Shown piece by piece: positions 1-8,265 of a stretch of 64,000 nucleotides of DNA. The translations under genes were made by a program, and so were the position numbers. The DNA lies in NCBI GenBank assembly GCA_963701955.1, contig OY969694.1, positions 2,976,001 through 3,040,000 of the forward strand. Reading direction: 5' to 3'. Within the stretch, counting starts at the first letter, position 1. Every line of letters starts with the position of its first letter. The notes under the pieces are model-generated. The model saw only the letters and a program-made list of their open reading frames with translations. It ran no database searches and was not told where the DNA came from. Source of the stretch: Bog-473 sp963701955 (GTDB lineage: Bacteria > Actinomycetota > Acidimicrobiia > Acidimicrobiales > RAAP-2).

Positions 1-2
1 GG

Positions 3-545
3 ACCGGCTACCACGCCGCAATCGACACCCGGGTGCGCTCCTACGAGGATGTCCCGAACACCCAGCGTCAGTTGCGAATTCAGAGGACGCGTTGGAACCG
101 GGGTGCAACTATGGCCTTCGCCCGGTATATCCCCGCCGCCACGGGGTCTCGCCGGTTGCCGATTCTGGTTCTTCATGACGCGGTCGTCGTTCAAACGGTT
201 CCTCGTCCCGTTGCACATAACGGCGCTGGTCTACGTGATGACCTGGCCGTGTTGGACCCGACCAGCCATCTCAACCTGGCCCGGGTCCTGTTCCTCCTGC
301 TGTTCAGAGAGGTTCCGGCGCTCGTCCAACTCATTGGATGCACTGTCTACTACGGGAAGGCGGCCGGCTCGGCTGGCTCCCGGTTCGCTACGCGCTTCAT
401 CATGCTCAAGCACTACTACGGGCTGGAGGCGTTCCTCGGCTTCAATGCACGACCGGTGGTGACCGACCGTGTCAGAGAGGCCCTCTACCCCGCGTCACGG
501 CCTGCCGGCCGCTGCGCGATCATATCCGAGCTTACAGAGTCGTAG
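3..545 (+). CDS. Family-2 processive glycosyltransferase, C-terminal part (truncated at window edge, frame-broken)
   Basis: This is the C-terminal part of a membrane glycosyltransferase of the cellulose/hyaluronan/poly-GlcNAc synthase type (GT2). The visible protein carries a QRTRW signature at about 81-95, the QxxRW acceptor/product-channel motif of processive GT2 enzymes, directly after a conserved VPNTQRQLR stretch. Hydrophobic segments follow, as expected for the C-terminal helices. The reading frame moves at least four times (near 150, 250, 360 and 405) while family-like sequence continues in each frame, so it is one gene broken by small indels. It stops at 543-545, two bases from the stop of the convergent gene. 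The N-terminal catalytic domain lies outside the window. The polymer made cannot be inferred. It could be a true pseudogene, but similar breaks occur in essential genes of this window. Confidence 0.7.
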   Translation, partial: TGYHAAIDTRVRSYEDVPNTQRQLRIQRTRWNRGATMAFARYIPAATGSRRLPILVLHDAVVVQTVPRPVAHNGAGLRDDLAVLDPTSHLNLARVLFLLLFREVPALVQLIGCTVYYGKAAGSAGSRFATRFIMLKHYYGLEAFLGFNARPVVTDRVREALYPASRPAGRCAIISELTES

Positions 546-547
546 AC

Positions 548-1521
548 CTAGTAACCGAGTTGCGGAGCGAGCGCTTGAAGAAATGCCACGGCGACCTGAG
601 GGTCGCGAGGACCGCCCTGTCCGCCGGGGATATTCAGCCAGTAGCCGGAAACCAGCGGCCTCGTCGCGTTGTAGTCGTTGAGCAGGATCTGCGGCGTGAC
701 GACCTGGTGGGGAGCGGCCGTCGTCAGGCCCACCATGATCAAGGCCTGCGGATTGGCCGCCTGGGCCTGGCTCACCGCGGAGGAGACAAAGCTGTTGAAT
801 CCGCTGGTGCCCTCGTCCTGTTGGGCCTGGATCTCCAAGACATCGGTGTGCGGCGCCGCCTGCGAGGCGATACCGAGACTGGTGTAGCCGTCGTACTTCG
901 TTGCATTCGAATACGACGGGCTGAGCACCATGGACAGGTTCGCCGCCGGCGTGAAGATGAGGCCCAACCCGTGTTGGTGCGCCAAGGTCTCGGCCTCCGC
1001 CTCGTAGGTGAACGGTTGCTGTTGTTGTGCGGCAGGGGTGGACGGCCACTTCTCGTTGTCGTAGAGGACGCAACTTGACGTAGGGGGGTATCGATCCCGA
1101 GGAGATCGAACTCGCCATCTGCTGGTAGTCGGCAAAGTTCATGACGTAGGTGGCATTCGGCAAGGACGGGTTCTTCGCGGGGTCGGCGGCCTTCACGATC
1201 ACAAACGTCTGAGGATTGTTGAAGAAATCCTGGAGGAGCACTGGCGAGAGCCCTGCCCCGAGCAGGGCGGAGACAGAGAACTTTTCGAGAAGCCAATAGG
1301 GCTTGACGTTGCCCACAGACGCCGGCAATTGGAACGCGGAAGCGGCTGGAGGCGTCGAAGGTGAATTTTCATGGTTGTGGGGGCCACGGCGGATGTTGAG
1401 GTGCTCGACGTGCTCGTCGTGGGGAGTTACGTGGCGTGGGAGGACGGCGCCGGTCCAGTACCGGACGAACACCCGAAAGTCAGAAGGCGGCGGCGACGAG
1501 TGTCACCGGCACGGCCACCAT
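548..1521 (-). CDS. Exported hypothetical protein, possible lipoprotein (frame-broken)
   Basis: I do not recognise a named family. The C-terminal 180 residues form a coherent globular sequence with blocks such as HGLGLIFTPAANLSMV, ANPQALIMVGLTT and LVSGYWLNIPG, resembling unnamed secreted actinobacterial proteins with a barrel-like fold (inference). The frame changes near 1075 beside a run of six G, linking an upstream segment (KPYWLLEKFSVSALLGAGLSPVLLQDF) to this C-terminal part. A second break near 1475 would join a short hydrophobic start, MVAVPVTLVAAA at 1521, to TFGCSSG, which would be a weak lipobox, so a membrane-anchored lipoprotein is possible. The start is therefore uncertain. It converges on the glycosyltransferase end with two bases between the stops and diverges from the propeller gene. 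Base composition is lower in GC than the rest of the window. Confidence 0.5.
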
Positions 1522-1675
1522 CCGTTGTGTCCATGTTGTTCTGCGTGTGTTGTGGAAGGGATGACGCATCTTCTTTGTGTACTACAGAACGCCTCCAAGG
1601 ATGCGTCGAGATCATGCCCACCACGGTCAGTTTGTCGCACTGCCGTATTCATTTGCATGGGAAAAGGGGTCGAAA

Positions 1676-4600
1676 ATGACGAAGATGAACTTGTCGAGAG
1701 TTCGCATCGCGTGCGCGGTTGTGGCCGTGTGCGCGGTCGTCTTCGGGGGGAGTTGGTCTCTTCCCGTGGGAGCGTCGAACTCGGGGTACACGTGGCCCCA
1801 GTTCCACGGGAACCCCGGGCTCTCGGGAACGAGTGCGGACCCGACCATCTCGTCGGGCAACGCCACGACGTTGGGAGTGAAGTGGATGGCACAAGTGGGG
1901 GCCACAGAGGGATCTCCGGTCGAGGCATGGAACGTGTCCCTCGGGGAGCCTCTGGCGTACGTCGGCGACGAGGACGGCTACATGAACGCCGTCAATGCCA
2001 GAACCGGGGCCATTGTGTGGTCGGTCCCGTTCGGATCCGCCTTCACGGCGACTCCGCTTGTGTCGGGATCGTCCGTCTGGGTGGCACCTCTGTCCAGTGG
2101 CCGCATCTACAAACTCGACGCAGCGACCGGCGCAATTCAATGTGCGGTCAAAGAGGTCGGATCGATCCAGGGCTCGCCGGTCGTGGCCACCCTTCCGGGT
2201 GGTCAGACGCTCGCGTACTTCGCAACATTGGACACGGGAGCCACGGACGGGAGCGTCTATGCCATCAATACGTACTCATCCGCGACGGTGTTCGCTTGGA
2301 ACGGCAGCGCGGCGTTTTCGACGCACGCCGGGATCTGGAGCCCGATCAGTTACGGCGTTGATGCCGACGGCGTGCCCTTGGTTCTCTTCGGCAGCGCGGA
2401 TCCCGATTCCAGCGAGTACGCAATCAACGCAGCCACCGGATCATTGGTCTGGCGGTACTTCACCAGCGACCCCCTGGGGGAAGATTGGGACATTGGAGCG
2501 GGATCGACTATCTCCGCACCGGGCGTGAACGGGTTCGCCGACGGCGTCGCCTACTTCGACGGGAAGGATGGGGTCTTCTATGCGCTGGACTTGACCACGG
2601 GTGCACTGATCTGGTCCTGGGACTTCGGGAACGGGGCCAACACCGACGCTCTTTCGACGCCGGCCCTGAACGGCTCCACGCTTGTCTTTGGCGACAATGG
2701 GGGCATCTCCGCCATCGATGCCGTCAACGGGAGTCTGCTCTGGCGGTACAGCACGGGGGGCGATACGGTGAATTCGTCGTCGGCCATCGTCGGACCTCCG
2801 GGTCAGCAGGTTGTCGCCTTCGGCACGCTCAGCGGGGTGGTCCACGTCGTGTCACTGGCCACCGGCACGTCGCTGTACTCCTACCAGACGGGTTCGTTCA
2901 TCACGGCATCGCCGGCAGACTTCGACGGAACTCTGCTCATCGACTCCGCCGACGGGTTCCTCTACGACTTCGGGCTCGGCGGTGGGAATGGGGCAGCGCC
3001 GACCACGGCGGTGACGGTGCCCGCGAACGGCTCCACTATTGCCTACCCGTCGGGAGAGCTCAGCATCAGCGGGACGGCCACTGCGCCCGACGGCGTCCGA
3101 GCAGTCTCGGTAGAGATCCAAGAAGATGGGACCTCGGGCCCTTGGTACAAGGCCGCGACCAACAGCTTCACTCCTGGTCTGAGCGCCACCGACGCCACAA
3201 TCGGGTCGCCCGGCGCAACGTCGACGACATGGTCGCTCACGGTTCCGGTGCCCGAGCAGGGAGCGTCGTACCTGGTGGATGCGGCTGCAGTCAATGAGGA
3301 CGGGATCGCCGACACCTCGAGCGGATCCGGCAAGGCGACGGCAGCCGCATCAAGCTTCACTGTTCGCGCAAGCCCGAGCGCGCCGGTAGTGAGGCCGGCC
3401 GGCGAATGGGTCCCCCCGGGAAGTCCACTCACGGTCTCGGCCAGCGGGTTCCAGGCGGGGGAGCACGTGACGTTTACTCTTCCGGTCAACGGCGGTGGCT
3501 CGGAGGTGCTGGGGACTGCGACGGCAAACGCCAGCGGATCAGCCGGACCGGTCACGGGCACCGTACCTTCCAACGAGCCGTTCGGGCCTCAAACCATCAC
3601 GGCGACGGGAGCCTCCTCGGGCAGAGTCGGTGCCGCAGTCGTCACGATCTCGAACAGCTCTCCGCAGCTCGGGTACGGGCCGCAGCGGCTGGGGTTTGAG
3701 GGCAACGACAGCGTCATCTCCAAACACCAGGCGGTCGGTGCGTCCTACTTTAGCCAGGCCTGGGCGGTGACCGCGGGTGCGGCGATCACCTCCCAGCCTG
3801 CGGTCGTCGACGGTGTCGCCTACTTCGGCGACTCGGGCGGCGTCTTCCACGCCGTCACGGTGTCGGACGCCAAGAGCAGCTGGACGGATTCGATAGGGAG
3901 CGGCTTCTCGTCGTCACCGGCGGTTGACGGCGGCAGCGTCTTCGTCGGCGACCAGGCTGGAACCGTTCTGGCGCTCAACACCGCGACCGGATCCAGTGAA
4001 TGGTCCCGATCGCTCGGGAGCAGCATCACGTCGTCCCCGGCGGTCAGTGGAGGGATTGTCTTCGTCGCTTCTTCGGCGAGGCTCTACACGCTGAGCGAGA
4101 CGACCGGTGCGGTCGTGTGGTCCGACGCACTGGGTGCCGCGACGGCGGCCAGCCCCAGTGTCGACTCCACTAATGACGTCGTAGTCATCGGTGACCATTC
4201 GGGAGTACTTCACGCCGTCTCGACGTCCAATGGGCAGGTCCTCTGGACCCACGCAACCAACGGACAGCCCTTCGTTGCGGCGGCGACATTCGAGGATCAT
4301 CTGGTCCTGATCGGCTCCGAGAACGACACGTTCTATGCCGTCGACGAAGCCAGCGGAAAGGTGACCTGGGCGCGCGCAACCGGTGGTCCCATCGTCTCGT
4401 CGGCGGTGGTCACCCGCGGGGGTGACGTGGGCGTCGGGAGCGGAGACGGCGACGTGTACAACTTCTCGATCCCCTCGGGAAAGCTCGACAGCACACAGTC
4501 GGTTGGATCACCGATTGACGGTTTGACGGGGACCAATGGCATCTACATCGTGGCCACGTCTGCCGGCCTCTCGCTGCTGCGAGGATCGGGTGGCACCAGG

Positions 4601-4729
4601 GTCGACTGGCACTATGCCAAGGCGGATACGTTCGTCGCTCCGGTCGTCATCTTGAACGGAGAGGTATTCGCGGCAGGCGCAGATGAGGTGCTTCGGGCCT
4701 TCGTCATCCCTGGCAATGCCGTCTATTAG
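1676..4729 (+). CDS. Secreted PQQ-like beta-propeller protein with two Ig-like domains
   Basis: A 1017-residue exported protein. The start ATG at 1676 follows a purine-rich RBS (AAAAGGGG, 1662-1669) and opens a signal peptide: basic N-terminus, hydrophobic core IACAVVAVCAVVFGG, likely cleavage near residue 33 after VGA. Residues about 35-440 and 675-1010 are two propellers built from PQQ/BamB-type repeats. The recurring TG-x3-W signature is easy to see (TGAIVWS, TGSLVWR, TGALIWS; later TGAVVWS, NGQVLWT, SGKVTWA). Between them, residues about 441-568 and 569-660 look like two Ig-like beta-sandwich domains. No dehydrogenase active-site set is evident, so a structural or ligand-binding role outside the cell is more likely than a quinoprotein enzyme. 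It precedes two sulfatase-fold hydrolases. The gene is intact over 3 kb, unlike many others here. Confidence 0.8.
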   Translation: MTKMNLSRVRIACAVVAVCAVVFGGSWSLPVGASNSGYTWPQFHGNPGLSGTSADPTISSGNATTLGVKWMAQVGATEGSPVEAWNVSLGEPLAYVGDEDGYMNAVNARTGAIVWSVPFGSAFTATPLVSGSSVWVAPLSSGRIYKLDAATGAIQCAVKEVGSIQGSPVVATLPGGQTLAYFATLDTGATDGSVYAINTYSSATVFAWNGSAAFSTHAGIWSPISYGVDADGVPLVLFGSADPDSSEYAINAATGSLVWRYFTSDPLGEDWDIGAGSTISAPGVNGFADGVAYFDGKDGVFYALDLTTGALIWSWDFGNGANTDALSTPALNGSTLVFGDNGGISAIDAVNGSLLWRYSTGGDTVNSSSAIVGPPGQQVVAFGTLSGVVHVVSLATGTSLYSYQTGSFITASPADFDGTLLIDSADGFLYDFGLGGGNGAAPTTAVTVPANGSTIAYPSGELSISGTATAPDGVRAVSVEIQEDGTSGPWYKAATNSFTPGLSATDATIGSPGATSTTWSLTVPVPEQGASYLVDAAAVNEDGIADTSSGSGKATAAASSFTVRASPSAPVVRPAGEWVPPGSPLTVSASGFQAGEHVTFTLPVNGGGSEVLGTATANASGSAGPVTGTVPSNEPFGPQTITATGASSGRVGAAVVTISNSSPQLGYGPQRLGFEGNDSVISKHQAVGASYFSQAWAVTAGAAITSQPAVVDGVAYFGDSGGVFHAVTVSDAKSSWTDSIGSGFSSSPAVDGGSVFVGDQAGTVLALNTATGSSEWSRSLGSSITSSPAVSGGIVFVASSARLYTLSETTGAVVWSDALGAATAASPSVDSTNDVVVIGDHSGVLHAVSTSNGQVLWTHATNGQPFVAAATFEDHLVLIGSENDTFYAVDEASGKVTWARATGGPIVSSAVVTRGGDVGVGSGDGDVYNFSIPSGKLDSTQSVGSPIDGLTGTNGIYIVATSAGLSLLRGSGGTRVDWHYAKADTFVAPVVILNGEVFAAGADEVLRAFVIPGNAVY

Positions 4730-4854
4730 TGCCGTGACGCCCACCATTTACCCGGCCCTCTCGTCGCAGCACCACGGGTACGTACGTGCAACTCGATGAG
4801 TCAAACCACTGGTCATTCAGTCGATTGACCTCCGCTAGCCACAAAGGAGACAAC

Positions 4855-6178
4855 GTGAACGTCATCTTCATCTCGATGGACACGCTGCGAGCAGATCGTC
4901 TGGGCTGCCTTGGTTACGATCGTGGGCTGACCCCGAACCTTGATCGCATCGCGGGCGAGGGTTCGCTCTTCACCAACGCCTTCGCGTCGGACATTCCGAC
5001 GCAGCCGTCTCACACGGCCATCTTCACCGGGAGGTTCGGGGTCACGACGAACATCGTGTCGCATTTCCATCCGGCGGCTAGCCTGGACGCTGACTTCTCG
5101 TGGTTGCCGACGATCTTCCGGGATGCTGACGTACGCGACGGGAGCGGTCGACCATCTCTTCGCAATGAAAGACTGGTTCCTGCGGGGCTATACGGACTAC
5201 ATGCCGCCTCCGGGCCGGTCCCGGTCGCCGGGCTCGGTCATCGTTGACATGGGGACCCAGTGGCTGGACGAGCATCGCAAGGAGGCGTTCTTCTTGTTCT
5301 TGCACTTTTGGGACCCGCATATCCCGTACCTCCCACCCCAGTCGTACAAGAACCTGTACGGAGGCTCCTCGGCATTGCATCGAGACCCCCTCATCTCGGA
5401 GAAGCTACGGAGCAGGCCTACGTACCCCCTGTTTGCCGAGAACCTGTACAACCATCTCGACATCATCCCCAGTTTGGACTACATCTCCGACCTTTACGAT
5501 GCCGAGGTCGCCTATCTCGATTACGAGATCGGTCGACTCTTCGAATATCTGGAAAGGGCAGGGCTCCTGGACCAGACCATGGTCGTCCTCTTCGGCGACC
5601 ACGGGGAGAACATGACCGAACACGATGCATGGTTCGACCATGCCGGTCTGTATGACTCGGTGGTCCACGTCCCCGTGATCATCTGGGCACCCGGATTGGT
5701 GCCGGAGTCGGAAGTCACGGCGCTGATCTCCACAATCGATGTGAAACCGACGGTGCTGGACTTCCTCGACATGCCCGCCGTGGACGGTCTCGACGGGTGG
5801 ACGCTTCGGCCGTTGACGGAGGGAAGCAGCACTCAGGCCCGTGACGCGGTCTTTCTGAGCGAGTGCACCTGGCAGGCGAAACGGGGCGTTCGCACGCCGG
5901 ATTGGAAGTACATCCGATGCGTCGACCCGGGTGTGTATCCGAGGGACGGGATCGAGGTCTACGACCTCAGGATCGATCCTGCCGAGCAGGTCAACCTGGC
6001 CGCGGAGCGGCCGGACATCGTTCGGCAAATGGACGCGATGCTCGTGGACTGGCTGAGTGAGCGGCTGGACGGCCGGCCGGATCCGATGGATGAGGTCGTG
6101 ACCGCGGGGCTGCCGGCCGTCCGCAGACTCAATGACCTGATCGCAGAGTTGAACGCCGAGATCCCACACCATGCGTAG
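4855..6178 (+). CDS. Sulfatase-fold hydrolase/transferase with Thr at the nucleophile position
   Basis: Alkaline-phosphatase-superfamily protein of about 440 residues. The GTG start at 4855 has a clear RBS (AAAGGAGA, 4843-4850). Seen: an N-terminal metal site FISMDTLRADRLGCLGY with Asp9, a nucleophile loop PTQPSHTAIFTG with Thr49 where classical sulfatases have Cys or Ser, HFWDPHIPY, and a C-terminal metal site LFGDHGENM. The missing CxPSR signature argues against formylglycine maturation. Thr nucleophiles are known in phosphoethanolamine and phosphoglycerol transferases of this superfamily, so a phospho-substrate is plausible (inference). One indel near 5129 breaks the frame between FRDA and TYATGAVDHL; both sides are family-like. 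No signal peptide is seen. The next gene is a paralogue carrying the canonical cysteine. Confidence 0.8.
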
Positions 6179-6267
6179 CGGTTCGCGTTGCCGGTATTAG
6201 CCTGGGGGAGCCACGGGCTCAGGAGTCGGTGGAAACGTGACGTACGTTGTCGTGGAGTGTGACGGGC

Positions 6268-7710
6268 ATGCGGATCATCCATTTCGACATCGACACGCTT
6301 CGAGCTGACCACCTCGGTTGCTATGGCTACGTACGCCCAACCAGTCCGGTCATGGATGCCGTCGCCGCGGACGGCGTCAGGTTCGACAACGTGTACGCGT
6401 CCGACCTTCCTTGCCTCCCGTCACGAACGGCTCTCAGCAGTGGGCGGTTCGGCATACACAACGGGGTCGCCGGGCACGGCGGGACCGCTGCCTCTCCGTT
6501 TCCGGAAGGAAGTGACAGGGGCTTCCGGAGCCGGGATGCTGCCGAGACCTGGTGGAGCACGATGCAGGACGTCGGTATCTGGACCGCCTCGATCAGCACG
6601 TTTCCGGAGCGCCACTCGGCGTACCACTTTCTTGCTGGCTTCAACGAGTCGTACAACCTGGGTACTCGTGGCCTCGAGACGGCTGATCAGGTCGCGGAGG
6701 TGGCGCTCGATTGGATCGGTCGAAACTCCAGCCGTGAAGATTGGTTCCTCCACGTCCACATGTGGGATCCCCACACGCCGTACCGGACACCCGACTCCTT
6801 TGGTGACCCGTTCGTCGGCATGCCGATGCCGGGATGGCTCGACGAGGAGGTGCGGGAACATCACTGGAGCCTTCCTGGACCACATTCTGCGCAGGAGATC
6901 ACGGGCTTCGGTCCCCATGCACGTTGGGGCGCCTTCCCACGCCAGCCGCTGGTTGCCCATGACATGACGCAGGTGCAGCGGATGTTCGACGGGTATGACA
7001 CCGGAGTCCGCTACGTGGATCACCACATAGGTCGCATCCTTGGCCGCCTCGTCACACTCGGGATTGAGGACGAGGTCGGGGTGATCATCACCGCCGATCA
7101 CGGAGAGACGCTCGGCGAGCTGGGCATCTACTGCGATCATCAGACTGCCGATCAGCATGTCGCGCGGGTACCCATGATCATCCGATGGCCCGGCCTGGCG
7201 CCCGGGGTGGACGATTCGCTCCACTACCAAATTGACGTGGCGGCGACCCTTCTCGAGCTCAGTGGAGGCAGTGTCCCGAACCGGTGGGACGGGCGGTCGT
7301 TCCGGTCTTCACTCGATTCGGGAGAGTTTGCGGGAAGAGAAAGCCTGATCCTCACGCAAGGCGCGTGGACCGCTCAGCGGGCCGTGCGCTTCGACGATTG
7401 GATCTGCATCCGGACGTTTCATGACAGCTATCACGGGTTCCCCGACATCATGTTGTTCGACCTCGCGACGGATCCGCACGAGCAGGACGACCTCTCGGAA
7501 TCGCGACCCGAGGTGGTGCAGGTCGCCATGACCCTCCTGGAGGAGTGGAAGCAGTCGGCCGTCGCTCTCTCCCCTTCGGGCGTGGACCCGCTCGACACGG
7601 TGCTGCAAGAGGGAGATCCCTGGCACGCACGCTGGCGCCCAGCCGAGTACGACGAATGGCTGGCGCAGACCGGCCGGGCCAACTGGGTGAGCCGAGTGGT
7701 TTCCGACTGA
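6268..7710 (+). CDS. Type I sulfatase (CxPSR signature)
   Basis: A 480-residue sulfatase-family protein with the canonical PCLPSRTALSSGR nucleophile segment. Cys49 is the residue that formylglycine-generating enzyme would oxidise, and Arg53 is the usual stabilising Arg. The metal site FDIDTLRADHLGCYGY (Asp7/Asp9) and the second metal site ITADHGETL are present, plus the HMWDPHTPY block. Substrate cannot be told; hydrolysis of a sulfate ester on a polysaccharide or lipid is the default role. I chose ATG 6268 because the family motif starts immediately after it and a GGAG lies 11 bases upstream; in-frame TTG 6247 is an alternative. No signal peptide is visible, so it may act in the cytoplasm or use an undetected export route. 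It is paralogous to the preceding gene, aligning residue by residue up to the nucleophile loop. Confidence 0.87.
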   Translation: MRIIHFDIDTLRADHLGCYGYVRPTSPVMDAVAADGVRFDNVYASDLPCLPSRTALSSGRFGIHNGVAGHGGTAASPFPEGSDRGFRSRDAAETWWSTMQDVGIWTASISTFPERHSAYHFLAGFNESYNLGTRGLETADQVAEVALDWIGRNSSREDWFLHVHMWDPHTPYRTPDSFGDPFVGMPMPGWLDEEVREHHWSLPGPHSAQEITGFGPHARWGAFPRQPLVAHDMTQVQRMFDGYDTGVRYVDHHIGRILGRLVTLGIEDEVGVIITADHGETLGELGIYCDHQTADQHVARVPMIIRWPGLAPGVDDSLHYQIDVAATLLELSGGSVPNRWDGRSFRSSLDSGEFAGRESLILTQGAWTAQRAVRFDDWICIRTFHDSYHGFPDIMLFDLATDPHEQDDLSESRPEVVQVAMTLLEEWKQSAVALSPSGVDPLDTVLQEGDPWHARWRPAEYDEWLAQTGRANWVSRVVSD

Positions 7711-7854
7711 GCCTTTGCAGATCTGCGGGCACCAACGGCTGAGCCCGCCCGGGGTCTCTGGTGACTGCCGAGGGCAGCGGAATGACGTCGGTCCCGGTGG
7801 TGAGGCAACCGGATGGAACCGCAGGGGAGACCGGCGGCCGAGTGAGTCGACGGC

Positions 7855-8265
7855 CTACTCCTGCACCAGCTCGATGAGCGTGCCGAACGACGTCTTGGGA
7901 TGCACGAAGGCCACCGTGGTGCCTCGTGAGCCGGGTCGCGGCGCCTCGTCGATCACCCGGCCGCCGGCGTCCTTGATCGCCTGCAGGGCCACGCCGCAGT
8001 CGTCGACGCGGTAACCGATGTGGTGCAGTCCTTCGCCCTTGTTGGCGAGGTACTTGGCCACGGGGGAGGTGTCGTTGATGGGCGTGAGCAGCTGCACATA
8101 GGAGTCGGCCACCTTCAGCAGGGCCTCCTCCACGCCGTCGGACTCGACACGCTCGCGGTGATCCACGGTGGCGCCGAACACCTCGGCGTACCAGGCGATG
8201 GCGGCCTCGAGGTCGTGGACCGCGATGGCCACGTGGTCGATCTCGGTCAGCAGGGAGTCGCTCAC
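7855..8265 (-). CDS. mce: Methylmalonyl-CoA/ethylmalonyl-CoA epimerase
   Basis: A 136-residue vicinal-oxygen-chelate protein that interconverts the 2R and 2S forms of methylmalonyl-CoA, and of ethylmalonyl-CoA in the ethylmalonyl-CoA pathway. The expected metal ligands are visible: His in the N-terminal IDHVAIAVHDLE block, His in GEGLHHIGYRVDD, and the C-terminal Glu in GTLIELVQE. The length matches the family. The start is GTG at 8265, overlapping the upstream gene's stop in a GTGA arrangement, so it is translationally coupled to ccr on the same strand. The pairing of a carboxylase/reductase with an epimerase strongly supports the ethylmalonyl assignment. Confidence 0.93.
   Translation of the reverse strand: MSDSLLTEIDHVAIAVHDLEAAIAWYAEVFGATVDHRERVESDGVEEALLKVADSYVQLLTPINDTSPVAKYLANKGEGLHHIGYRVDDCGVALQAIKDAGGRVIDEAPRPGSRGTTVAFVHPKTSFGTLIELVQE

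Noticed and set aside
3..545. Treating the left-edge glycosyltransferase as a decayed pseudogene
   Set aside because: Its frame breaks are of the same kind as those in essential genes of this window, and all coding segments keep family-like sequence with no substitutions to stop inside them.
1427..1624. Separate small gene on the minus strand upstream of the exported hypothetical protein
   Set aside because: Part of it (TFGCSSG and onward) reads better as the displaced N-terminus of the downstream lipoprotein after a frame break; no independent family or RBS supports it.
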